Notes: generated from the letters alone by a model not told the origin. A stretch of DNA of 64,000 nt from Amaurobius ferox (GCA_951213105.1 OX578153.1:51238020-51302019), one strand, 5' to 3'; counted from the stretch's first letter, positions 46,952 through 57,648 are shown. A program made the numbers and translations.

Positions 46952-47915
46952 AGTATATTGATTCATGATGAAAAATATACGAGCAAGCTGTTTATTTTCT
47001 TAAATCGTACCCCCCCCCCCCCCCCGTTTTTTGAATGTAATAAATTTTAACTGATAAAATGCAATGTAATAAAATTTAATTAATATAAAATGTGAGAGAT
47101 TAAATTAAAACAATAATTAAAACGCTAACACTAAGAGTTTTATGTCTTTTTAGGGGGGGTGGGGAGAGGGATGAACTTATGCCTAACTAGTAAACGATTT
47201 AGGTGATGCTTTTATAATGAAGAACTTATATTATTGCTAAACACTTAATTTTATTAGTGTTTTTTAGATCAAAAAGAGAATTTATATCAAATCGAAATTC
47301 AATCTAAACAGATAAAAATATAGATACTAATCGTTTAATGCACATACTATGATATACTTTCAGAATAATAAATTAAATGTATTATAGTATATTCATTCAT
47401 GATGAAAAATAAACGAGCAAGCGTCTGTTTATTTTCTTAAATCGTACCCCAACCCCCTCATTTTCTGAATGTAATAAAATTTAATTAATAAAATGTAATG
47501 TAATAAAATTTAATTAATATAAAATGCGTGAGATTAAATCCTGTTAGATTTTTCAAAAATTACAAGAACATCATTAGAAAATATATAAAGATACAAATAA
47601 CTTGCTGTAAAATGAAATGAATAAATAGTATACTGTACTTTCGTTTTTTAAGATTTAAAAATCCTACATAATGGAACTTCATGAACTAAACTAATGTTTC
47701 AAGAAAGTGTGAGCCAAAGTTTACGTAAAAAGATACGTAAGAAACAACAAAAGATCAACAAGGACCACGTTGTATCAGATTGAAATAGAAATAATAAAAT
47801 ATTTCGCCGTCATTCTTAGGTGGCGGTTGTCGCGCCTCCTTGTGGCGCGTTCTGCAAGTTCACTCCATCTGACGTCACAGACAGTGGTCGTGGCAGAGGA
47901 GTGCCACCCCCCTGG

Positions 47916-48760
47916 GCTAAGGCTCCTATATAGGAGCCTTAGAGCAGTATATATAGGAGCTTTAGGGGTTACTTTTCGACCGGGAGAGAAACTTGAAGCG
48001 TGACGTCACTGACAAGTCAAGAAGAGGGGACATAGAGATACGTGTATAAAGTTTAGAAAGTTCACGTTTATCACTCGATAAGGAGAGGAGATCATTCGTA
48101 ATAAAATTTTAGAAGAATGAAATTAAATGATTCTACTCATACATGCATAGGGCTATCATTAAAATATTATAATACATATATTATTTATAATAAAAGCTGA
48201 AATATATCGTGAAAAGTGTAGTAAATATAAAAATTACATTTCAAGTGTTTTAATACAGATATGATGATATGAATAAATATCTAATCATCGGATTTTTAAA
48301 AATATAGTATCCATTATCTTAAACATTGATAATACTTCCTACATGTAATATAAATATGTATTTCAAAAATATCTAATTGCGTAAAAAATCCCACATACAT
48401 ATAACATATATTGATGACTATGAAATATCATCAATCTAGTAGTTACATGACTATATATTATATTAAGAAGCGTAGATCGGATCTTGGGAAAAGGGGGGAG
48501 TTGACGGTCGAACGGATGGTCAATGGCAGTAGATTTGTTTTATTTACCCAACAAAAAGACGATACATTTTGTGTGCTAGTAGAGTATTATGACTCTTGGT
48601 TAAGCCACTGGATCTGTCAGTTTCACAAAGATATTTTAAGCATGCAAAATTGATGTTATTAAACTTTATAGCGTTTTAAATATATAAACTATGTACAGTT
48701 TTAAAATTTTAAAGCAATGTTCACGTGGATCACAAATAATAAATCAATACATACCATTTT
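47916..48760. other. No gene recognised
   Basis: After family E. Starts with a small direct repeat of TATATAGGAGC(C/T)TTAG (47930 and 47950). A frame at 48411-48653 has no motif that I recognise. Confidence 0.35.
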
Positions 48761-48769
48761 TATGCCATG

Positions 48770-49036
48770 ATACTGCTTTTACACCATTTAGAGGCTTTTC
48801 TTTGCTTTTTTCTCTCTACTAATTGTTACATGAAAGTCGTATTTAAGTGTTTAATGCGAATGAATGTTCTGGTTCGTGAAAACAAAGTTATGGCTTTTAG
48901 TGGTATAGAAGGTGAAATGTATGCTAACTTTGACTGCAAATTCTTAATGACGCATTTCTCTTTTGATATATATGCGTCATACATTTCTAAGAAACTATGC
49001 TCCCACTTTTTTATTTCTTTTGAAAAATGTGCCGCT
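48770..49036 (-). pseudogene. Possible further THAP-gene coding piece
   Basis: Minus strand reads SKEIKKWEHSFLEMYDAYIS and then ITLFSRTRTFIRIKHLN before a stop and ERKKQRKASKW. A basic helix with FIRIKHLN is plausible for a protein region, and it lies on the same strand about 570 bp downstream of the THAP sequence. The open plus-strand frame here (48767-49045) is the weaker reading. Linkage to the THAP sequence is inferred. Confidence 0.3.
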
Positions 49037-49600
49037 GGCTTTTAATTTTATTGCAAATAAATTTTTTATGCATTATATTTCAACTTTGATGATTTTAGTT
49101 TAGTATTCTAAGCTTTTTACATATCAAAACGAAATGTCCCATAACTTGAGATGATGTGAATATAATGTCAATCTTATGATTACTAAAGAATTGCGTTTTA
49201 TGATTATGTATATCAATAACAAAGTAAAATGCTTAAGGTATTTAAAATTAACTTTACATACATTTTGCAATAAACTAAACTGTGTAAATTAGCTTACAAA
49301 ATGCTAATATCTCCCCCCCCCTCCTCCAAAAAAAGAAAGAAAACTCCATAATTGCTAGTATCAGAAATATAAATTATTTTTATATATTTTAGATACTGCA
49401 TATGAAGTCGTTTTTATTTTATTAATTTTGTTTTTTGGATTACTTAGAGGACCACCTACTTTACATATCAATGAAACATGTCAATCATAAGTATTTTTTA
49501 TACTGCTATATTAAAAATATTATTTTTAACTGCGGTATTAATGGTATGTGAGATTTTTGTGCCGCTGGCTTCTTGTTTTATAGTTTAAACGGCTTCAAAT
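49037..49600. other. No gene recognised
   Basis: Contains a C10 run near 49312. A short string AAGCCAGCGGCAC (minus strand) occurs at both 49033 and 49570. Confidence 0.35.
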
Positions 49601-49816
49601 TCAAAATTTAGCCCGAAAATCTTCTTCAAAATCTTCATCAGAAAAGTGACTCGAACAGACAGTTGCGTTAGCAATGGTTATTTTATCCTCTCTTTTGCAC
49701 TTCACGATCCATAATTTTTGGAGTGTAGGATCTTTTGGAAATCTATGAAAACTGATAGATCCCATTGACTTCTTATAATAATTTGAACAAAAAGTAACCG
49801 AGCATCAACCAGGCAT
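49601..49816 (-). pseudogene. THAP zinc-finger domain with one early in-frame stop
   Basis: Reads MPG, stop, then CSVTFCSNYYKKSMGSISFH, RFPKDPTLQKLW and VCSSHFSDEDFEEDFRAKF, ending in TGA. This is the THAP C2CH signature: paired Cys near the N-terminus, FHRFPKDP, a conserved Trp, then CxxHF. THAP domains are site-specific DNA binders found in host regulators and P-element-type transposases. The stop at codon 4 is a single TGA where a residue precedes the first Cys in the family, so either the copy is dead or another start or splice supplies the N-terminus. It lies 720 bp upstream of, and divergent from, F-box gene 2. A transposase or regulator body was not found apart from the doubtful piece at 48770-49036. 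Confidence 0.72.
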
Positions 49817-50535
49817 TTTTGAGCTCACCAAAATTATACTTTATATACGCGAAAATACTAATATATATACATCTATAATATACAAATTTACACTTAAACT
49901 TCACTTTTACGATAGAATTGCAAATTATATTAAAAAAACGACTGACACAGTCTATGTTTTCCCATAGAAATGAATGCTACTAGGAGAAACTGGCACTTCT
50001 TCAAAACCAATGACGTCACGAAAGGCGATAACGTCCGCCTTCTAGAATACTGTCAACGGCGGCATTCTGGTCTTTTGATCTCTGACCCTCCCTGGTCAGG
50101 ATTGCGTTAATCACCAGTTTTTCAAGTTTAATCGCCATACGGCGACTGGCCAGTGGGAATTTTAAGCTGATAATCTTCCGGGAATCTTGGTGTTAAGGAA
50201 ACAAGTGGGCAAAATTCCAACAACTAGGGTGGTCAGTCAAGTGTATGGAAATTAATATAAGCTTCCCCCATTATAATAATACACCTGGAATACCCTTTGT
50301 CCACTCTTCATGGTTAAATCAAACCCATACTAGAGACAGCCTTACAAGTTCAGACATTCACATTCCAGGTTTTGAACCAGTTATAGCACACTGAGTTTCG
50401 GTGAAAGATATATCTGTTCCTCGTGGTACTCACCCTAAATATTTAACAGAATTAGTTGATTCATCTATTTTCACTTCTATTAGTTTGATTCTATTAGTTT
50501 AATTCTATTTGTTTCACTTCTATTAGTTAATTAAA
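49817..50535. other. Intergenic region, probable promoter zone of F-box gene 2
   Basis: Contains TGACGTCA-like TGACGTCACG at 50010, and GC-richer DNA at 50030-50230. About four copies of TTCTATTAGTTT in the last 60 bp lie just before the start codon. No TATA box can be chosen with confidence. Confidence 0.35.
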
Positions 50536-50589
50536 ATGGAAAACGCAATAAAAGTAAACGCGAACCAAGATATGAGGAATATTCCCGAT
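50536..50589 (+). CDS. F-box protein gene 2, first coding exon
   Basis: ATG in a favourable context (TAAAATGG) opens an 18-codon frame MENAIKVNANQDMRNIPD that ends exactly at GATGTAAGTAA, phase 0. The F-box exon at 52529 begins in phase 0 with DPDEF, giving a continuous frame. F-box proteins often have such short N-termini. Gene 2 so far joins 50536-50589, 52529-52814, 59744-60024 and 63195-63485 (304 codons) and is cut by the window end. Confidence 0.7.
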
Positions 50590-52528
50590 GTAAGTAATCT
50601 TTCATTTATTTAAAAAATAATCTGATATGTCTAACATTTGACCTTATCTACAGATTCACAATTTTCGATTTTGTGGGAATATAATAACTTATATTAGAGC
50701 CCTCTTAATAGAGGATATCATGGGAAGTTAATGGGATCATAGTTTTAACGACAAAAAAGTCGTACTAAAATTCATGCAAAAATAAAAATAATCGCACTGA
50801 ATTTGGTTGGTTGTTTTCATAGATATATATCATGATGTATATTCTACCCCTGATAAAATATTATTTTTTTTTTTCTTGTGATATGAAATTTTATCTAAAA
50901 TGTCATCCAAATTTTGTATAAAAAATTTCTTTGAGATTGCTTTTTAAATTTCTTCATTTTAAAGATTTTTTAATTCAGCTGAAATTGTGGTTATATAATT
51001 TCTTCATGATTTTTGCATAAACAGTGCCATTGCATAATTTTGTTACTCCTCGTGAATTGCCGCGAGTACGTTTGTATATTTTTTCATCCATCTCCATCAT
51101 TTAAATGTTGCATATTAGATCGACTAAACTAGCTTATTTTCATATTATGGCTAATTATTAAGGTTAATTTTTTAATTATATTTGCATAATACAAATCTTT
51201 TTACATTAAAAAATGGGTATGAACTCCAAAGGGATATTTTCCAAAAAGTGGTATTAAAGCAATAATTTAGGCAAATAAAAAGGAAACCATTTTGGCAGGA
51301 ATATAATTCATTGCTATATATTGTTTTTTTTTATTAAAAATCAACATTTGTTACTCTCTTTAGTGAAAATCTGTGTTTTCCTAAACATAAATATTTGTTT
51401 TCATTATACAGGGTGTTTCAAAATAGTTGACACGATTTCAAATGGCTGTAACAATTATTTTTGTAATAATTAATCGTATTGTTCTGAAATTTTGAAAAAT
51501 TAGTGTCCTGAATTTTCATATTCTACCAGTACTACCCCTGATATTTTATGCAGTATTTTCTTTTTTTTTTAATGGGGGGGGGCATTAAGATTTAATAAAT
51601 AAATCAAGAATTAATGTTATCAAGTTTTTCTGTTTTTACAATTTGTTACTAACACTATTTTAATTCAAAAGATAGTTCATGATGATTTTTTTTTCAGATA
51701 AGTTTGAAGCATAATGTACTTAAATGATACAGAATTTTAATGTCTTATTTATAAGAAACATATATAATTTTAAACAAATATTAAATGTCATAAGTAAACA
51801 AGATATTTGCGACAAAATAATCTCCTGCTTTTTCTGTTTGGAAAGTTGGCACGTCTGTTATACTAATGGTCAATTTATTTACATATTTAATTTAAAATAT
51901 TTAAAATTTTTAAAATATATGATAATAGTATTTAGGATACTTTTGAGTTATTGCGAAGTCCACACTTATAAATTATAGAGTTAAAATCAACTGATAAAAG
52001 TTAAGAGTTAACATTAAGCATTAACTTGAATTAACTTTCAGAATTCTTTTTCGATTAATTAACAGCTTTACTAATAGTTAATGCTTACATTATTCAATTG
52101 TAATAATTATATATCAATAATGATGTGTATTTGCTAGATGGATATTAATAACCTGATATTATCTTGTAAATATGAATATGCAATAATTTGTTAATACTTT
52201 ATATGGATTGAAATATATAATAATAACTATTATGGTTTATAATTGCTAATGATTCGTATCTTGTAAATATAAATATGCAATAATTTGTTAATACTTCATA
52301 TGGATTGAAATATATAATAATAACTATTATGGTTTATAAATGCTAACGATGAATTATGTGTTTGGTGAGCCCCTCCTTCAAGACTGTGGAGCTCCCCCCC
52401 CCCCCTTGAATTTCACTCCAGCCCCTCTTCAATTTCGTCTCTGGCTACATGCGTGGTTTGAACAAGTCAATATTTTTTTCACACTGTGAACATGAAGTTA
52501 TATTCATCTCCACCTAACTGTGTTTCAG
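50590..52528. other. Intron 1 of F-box gene 2
   Basis: AT-rich. CAGGGTGTTTCAAAATAGTT at 51410 resembles the end of a DNA transposon relic (about 51410-51590). A 97-bp tandem duplication lies at 52161-52352 and a C10 run near 52395. Confidence 0.55.
52161..52352. repeat. 97-bp tandem duplication
   Basis: Two copies offset by 97 bp, each from ATCTTGTAAATAT to ATTATGGTTTATAA, with a handful of substitutions. Confidence 0.9.
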
Positions 52529-52814
52529 GATCCAGACGAATTTCCACGGTGGGACAGGCTACCATACTTCCCGGTCTTAGAAATATATCTAAATCTAGAT
52601 AAATATGACCAATTGTCTATGTCCATGGCATGTAATAACTGGGTAAAAGCGTTTGGTAATCCTGCATTATGGAGACGGATTACTTTCCCCCTGTTCGAGA
52701 CGGCAACACTTTACAACGAAGAGCTATTAGAGAGAGAGGAAGATATGATTGAAAACTATGGGCACATGATACAGCATCTAACAGTCAAGAAAATTGGACT
52801 TCTGTATTGTGAAG
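52529..52814 (+). CDS. F-box protein gene 2, F-box exon
   Basis: After GTGTTTCAG, before GTAAGA; phase 0 in, phase 1 out. Encodes WDRLPYFPVLEIYLNLDKYD, MSMACNNW and NPALWRRITFPLFETAT, the same F-box plus C-flank as gene 1. Conserved F-box positions (LP, the IY.NLD.YD helix, NW, P.LW) are intact. Later residues (REEDMIENYGHMIQHLTVKK) match KEEDLIENFGYMVKHLTVRD of gene 1. Expected role: substrate adaptor in an SCF ubiquitin ligase. Confidence 0.87.
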
Positions 52815-53269
52815 GTAAGAAGAGTAATTTACGTTTTGAAATTAAGCAGGAATGTAAGGCCTGTTCCAATTGCTCGGAACTGCTCCAAATATTTATTCTT
52901 AAGTCAATCTAAAAGGAGTTTTCTGTCCCTTTCTGAATTTTTGTTTTAGAATACGTAAAATATTGCTTATAGTGTTATATAAATTGCATTTAAAGTTTCC
53001 TCATGAAACTTCCTCATTGTCTATCCTTGGAATGAATATTTTCTACTTGTGAACATTTCGTCATAAGTTGGGACATTTAGACATAAGTTAAGGCAGGAAA
53101 GCGTGCACAAGCATGTGAAAATTTTAGATGTTTTAATCATTAGTCATTAAAATATAATTTATATAATTGTGAGGTATAAGTGATTAATTTTTATTATTTT
53201 TATTTAATATGATTCTTAACACTTTTTCTACGCATTTATCTTACTATTAAAAAAAAAGTAAAGGAAGAA
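52815..53269. other. Intron 2 of F-box gene 2, nothing recognised
   Basis: First part of the 6.9-kb intron 52815-59743. AT-rich without identified content. Confidence 0.4.
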
Positions 53270-54427
53270 TGGCGTTTAAATATAAAACTATTTCACAGAG
53301 TACCTTCTCTTGTAGTAGATTCTTATATTCTTTCCAAGATATTGAATTTTCATCAATTTGTCTTCATTTTCATTGATTTAGAGTCATTTTTATCAATTTA
53401 GCGATGTTTTCGCCAATTTGGAAACATTAAAAAAAACTCGCGAACTTCAAGATATTATAAAAAATTCGTCACTAAAGTTTCGCCAAGCATTGTGAATGCA
53501 GAAATAGGTAATTCTTATAATAGATAAACGACTAATGGCTTCAAATTAGAATGCTATTACCCAAAGTGCCTTCTGAATGGAAAGAGCTAGATCTACGAAA
53601 ATGATGATGATTAATTTATCGCATAATATTACATATGATAATTGAATAGATTTCACTATAGTTAATACTTTTTATGAATTTTATGTGATTTCTTGATAAA
53701 TTTATTTGAAAAATGTGCAATATCTGCAGAACGGTTCATCTCAGAATTCTAAAGTGCATGTCAATATTTTTCCAAGGAAGAACTACATATGAAATGATTG
53801 TTTACGTAACTTAATGTCTTAATTTTTTGATGATTTTTTTTCAGAATTTAATTTCAAAATTTTCGATTATGTGTAAAAACAATAGGCTTCCAGTATGCAC
53901 TAATTGTGATTTTAGTACCAAATCTTGTTCGAATCGTTTCCTGCGTTCGTGAGATATCGTCTCCACAGACTCACTGATACACGCACACACATACTTACAC
54001 AGACATCACCTCAAAAATGTCTGATTCGTGTTATACAGGTATCAATCGTTTTCGAATGAAAAATTACATGAGAAATGGTTATTTACGTAACTTTATTGAT
54101 GGTTTTGATTTTTTGATGATGTTTTCAAAATTTGGAGGTTCTAAACATTCGATTGCGTTTAAGACAACAGGCTTCTAGCATCCACTGATTGTAATTTTTG
54201 AACCAAATTTCGCTCAAATCGCTTAATTTTTTCATGAGACATCTTTTTCACAGTCTCACTGATACACACACACACACACAAACTTCACCGCAAAAACGTC
54301 TGTTCCTGTTCAGGGATGCTTGAAATGTGCTCTCCCATCGAAAATTTGAATTCGAAGACATAAATAAAATTTTCGATCCCGTCACGATACTTTCCTTATA
54401 TATAATACTATGTATATAAGGAATGTA
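53270..54427 (+). mobile_element. Family A element, diverged copy A9
   Basis: Core motifs decayed but ordered as in A3. The 3' third (AATCGTTTTCGAATGAAAAA to (CA)n) is present twice (53750-54030 and 54035-54300). Ends with the hairpin and AAGGAATGTA. Confidence 0.65.
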
Positions 54428-55543
54428 ATAAGAACTTACTTTTTTCTCTTATTACTAAAGCACCAATTACTTAAAAGGTTTTTCTTAACATTATTTCCTA
54501 TTGATAACAACGATGATTCCCGGAACACTAGTGGTAGTATAATGAAAGCTTGTTTCAACTACGTTTTGGCTATACAGGGAATTAAATTGTATATATTAAC
54601 ACAAATCTACCAGATACATCTAATACTTCAACGTGACAGATTTGTTGCTAATTTGTACTAATAAATTTTTCAAAAAATAATAAATTTTACACAAAATTAT
54701 AATGATGCAATTTTACTTAAAATGTTTGTATGTATGAGAAAAGCGGGTAGTGCCTAGCGAAATAAGTAATATTTATTATGTTCTATAAATAAATAATTTA
54801 CTAAAATTTTCCATGTTTAGTAAAATGTACATCCTGCAAATTATGGTGGAGATTGGTTAAATCTGTTAATTTAACAATAAAATGTTGAATATAATTGATA
54901 TATGAAGGTATAAATTAAAAGTAACACTTAATAAAGTTCAGTGTGAGTTTTACCAATTTAAAATGCTTTATGGAATTAATGGAGTCTTTAATGAGATTGC
55001 AACAAACATTTTCTAATGAGCTACCAAATGAAAACATCTTACAGTTACGCCAATATATAGTTACGAGTTTATAGTCAACATCTTGGTATAAACTTGGTAT
55101 AAATATTCTATATCCGTTCAGTAGGATAGAGAATATTTGGTTTACACAAAATTGTGATAATGAAGCAGTCCATTGATTGTAATTGTAATTTTAATGTGTG
55201 CATTTTTTAAAAGAAATGCCTCTGGTGAAAGCATGGAACTTACTCTATGATTTCTAATTACTCTAAGCAAAATAAATTATACTAATGTCATGCGAACTTT
55301 TTGACCGATTCATTTCACTCACTTTTCACTTTGCTATTATCCAAAAAATTTAAATGAATTTATTCTTGATAATCATTGTGTGCGTAGAGGTAAATTACAT
55401 ATATTGAGAACTATTGTAAATGTGTGCGTATAAGAGGTTTAAATCAATCGAACACCCCGAATTTCACATAATCATTTCGATACTTCTTCCAATTTACAGA
55501 AAGAGAACGAAACAATATTCTTTCATCATCATTCTTTTCGTGC
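54428..55543. other. Intron sequence, nothing recognised
   Basis: AT-rich. The frame at 54410-54661 has no motif. Confidence 0.4.
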
Positions 55544-56725
55544 CTAAGTGACACTTAAGGTCTTCAGCTTAGATTTCCAAACACGACGATTGCCTGCAGC
55601 AACTCTCGCTTCAGTCCAGCTCGCCCATCCCGCCTGGTTTCTCTCACTCTCCACCAACCGTCTCCAAGTTAACTTCGGTCTACCTCTTGTCCTCCTGCCC
55701 TCAGGTGCCGAGCCCAGGGCACGGCGGGAATGCTGTCCAATGGCATTCTCAAAACATGGCCTACCCATTTTCATCTTCGATATTTGATGTCATATTCAAT
55801 GGGCTTTAAATTGGTCCTTTTATATAGGTTCTCATTTGATATTGTGTTAGGCCAAAAAATTCCTAGTATTCACCTAAGGCACTTGCCCTGCTAGGCATTA
55901 AGTTTGGCACATTGGGATGTAGTCACTTTCCACGTTTCTACTCCATATAACAGTACATTAAACAAACTTAGTTTGGTCTTGAGCTTTATTTCCGAAGCTC
56001 TCCACACTTTGTTGAGTAGGCCAACGGCCGTACCGTGCTGAAAACACCGGTTCTCGTTAGATCACCGAAGTGAAGCAGCATCGGGCGCGGTTAGTACTTG
56101 GTGGGTGACCACCTCGGAACGCCGCGTGCTGTTGGCCATCTCGGGTGCGGTATCCCCGTGGTTTGCGCGCTAGATTTGCACGCTGCCACAAATGCCGCCG
56201 TGTTCATGCGGAGTACGATCACGTTAAACATGTGGGTCCGTAAGTTCTTCCGAGAGGTTGGTGGTAGGGGAAGGAGGGTACGGTCCCTGTGGATGCCACC
56301 CCCACTGGGTTCCGGTCTAAATTGGGTGGCACTTCCCGGCCGTCCATACAGTTACCTTACACCTTTCTGGTAGGTCGGACGGTCTGGGTCTCAACAACAA
56401 CAACACTTTGTTGAGCCCACGAAAACAATTTTGGGCCTCAGCAATTCTAATTATGATCTCCTCATCAGTTCCACCTGTTTTTCCCACCATGACACCAAGA
56501 TATGTAAACGTATCCACATCTTCAATGGGGTCATTACCCAAAACAATACTGTTTGATGATTTTTCTTTTAATCTCAGTACTTTAGTTTTGTTCTTGTTGA
56601 TATGAAGACCAACCTCTCTAGCATGTTCGGCAAAAACCTTGGTTTTCTGCTGTAAATCATCTAATCTTGAGGACATCAAGACAATATCACCAACAAAATC
56701 TAGATCTTCCAATACTGATGTGAAG
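55544..56725 (-). pseudogene. RTE-like non-LTR retrotransposon, RT and C-terminal relic, split by a SINE
   Basis: Minus strand from 56725: LEDLDFVGDIVLMSS, KTKVLRLK, FTYLGVMVG and IIIRIAEAQNCFRGLNKV, typical of RTE/craft-type reverse transcriptases. The catalytic FADD box is FVGD, so the first Asp is lost. After the SINE (56017-56402) the frame resumes with LLYGVETWKV, ILGIFWPN, WVGHVLRM and RRTRGRPKLTWRRLVE to a stop near 55544. Three in-frame stops (after KLNA, KCLR and KYRR) and a frameshift near 55738 break it. GAATGATGATGAA follows, like a trinucleotide 3' tail. It lies antisense in intron 2 of F-box gene 2. Confidence 0.87.
56017..56402 (+). mobile_element. Composite 5S rRNA/tRNA SINE, full length
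   Basis: 386 bp between exact 13-bp duplications ACACTTTGTTGAG (56004-56016 and 56403-56415). The head 56019-56138 is 5S rRNA-like along its whole length: CCAACGGCCGTACCGTGCTG, ACACCGGTTCTCGTTAGATC, then GGTTAGTACTTGG and GGGTGACC, ending GTGCTGTTGGCC. One base is missing in the C-box (GGATGGG is GGTGGG). Next comes a tRNA A-box relic GGTGCGGTATCCCCGTGGTT without a B box, the shared body, and GGTCTGGGTCTC(AAC)n. It interrupts the RTE-like relic. Confidence 0.93.
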
Positions 56726-56734
56726 AGTATTCTT

Positions 56735-57160
56735 TCAGAACTCTTTAATTTCCTGTGGAAACAGAGGCACCTGACCTGCAGCTACATTGATTGCGCGTGT
56801 TAATTCCGATAGGTTAATTTGATTCGCTAACGTGCTGTTGGATTCGAATTTTTGGACACAGGGAACTCGTTCGAAAAGTGGGCATAGAACTTTCAAAATT
56901 GGGGGTTGTTCGTTTTGATACCAGAAGATGCGGGATTTTAAATAATACAGCCTGACCGTGCTATTACGTGATGTGTACGATATAATTATGATTGCATCCG
57001 GGCCCTTCGTGAGGTCCATATTTCATGCAAGTAAAAATTTCAGTTATATGTCTTCTGCATGTCTTAAATCTCGACAAAGAATTTTCGTGCATTTTTTGCA
57101 TGTCAGTGGTCTAGCCCCAGTTTGTGTAGGTGTGCTAATCACCACTAGACTAATTTAGTA
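56735..57160 (-). pseudogene. Unidentified coding-like relic
   Basis: The minus frame 57019 to 56735 reads like protein (IFWYQNEQPPILKVLCPLFE, NQINLSELTRAINVAAGQVP) and is less AT-rich than its surroundings. Upstream a stop-interrupted extension gives RPLTCKKCTKILC, with CxxC spacing. It directly precedes the RTE-like RT relic on the same strand but I cannot show that it belongs to it. Confidence 0.35.
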
Positions 57161-57633
57161 CGTATTCTGTAAAGTAAAATCAATTAATAATAGTATCATT
57201 GTGAATCTGAACATTATATCCTCGATTTGCTCAAGATTTGGGGCTTCGCTATTGCTCTTTTATTGAAACCTGGGGAAAAGTCCGTAGATGACACGAACTG
57301 GATTGCACTGTCAAAATTCTTGCTAATTACTGGAGAAATAACTGTAGAGGAACCGGTATGATTATTAATTCCTTCATCTGGTCTGAGATGCTGTTACACC
57401 CTTCTAAATCTTTTCCAACAAACTCTGAGCTGTTGCTAACATTCTACTTCCATTCCTTGCGTAATTATTCATCCTTAGATGATTACCTATATATTATAGA
57501 TATAATTATGTTAATTTATTATTGTTTTTTTGTGGCTGTCATTTTAAGATTTTTCTCATATAATGGTTTATTTACCTGAGACGTGTTTCGAAGCATAAGA
57601 CTATCAATGTAGTTTAAGTTATTTTTAAATATT
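57161..57633. other. Intron sequence, nothing recognised
   Basis: AT-rich; the frame at 57358-57579 is Phe/Leu/Ile rich and unsupported. Confidence 0.4.
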
Positions 57634-57648
57634 TGTATTACTGCCTGT

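Larger units (their letters stand above)
43385..47915. mobile_element. Family E long foldback element, interrupted
   Basis: Outer ends are inverted: GGGGGGTGCCACT...TCTGTGACGTCAGATGGAGT on the left, its complement on the right up to GAGTGCCACCCCCC. Inner arms (about 44095-44590 and 44710-45140) are inverted around a ~120-bp loop, with AACCCGGG-free AT-rich sequence and runs of G or C (43846-43856, 45135-45150, 47010-47025). The right arm has an extra direct duplication of about 430 bp (47107-47531). Without the 45371-46951 insertion it is about 2.9 kb. No transposase; target duplication not evident. A left-end copy lies at 36713. Confidence 0.7.

Noticed and set aside
47770..48003. 77-residue protein
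   Set aside because: Lies in the terminal arm of family E and lacks any motif.
56019..56138. A functional 5S rRNA gene
   Set aside because: The 5S-like sequence is joined to SINE body and tail within one target duplication and has a deleted base in the C-box region.
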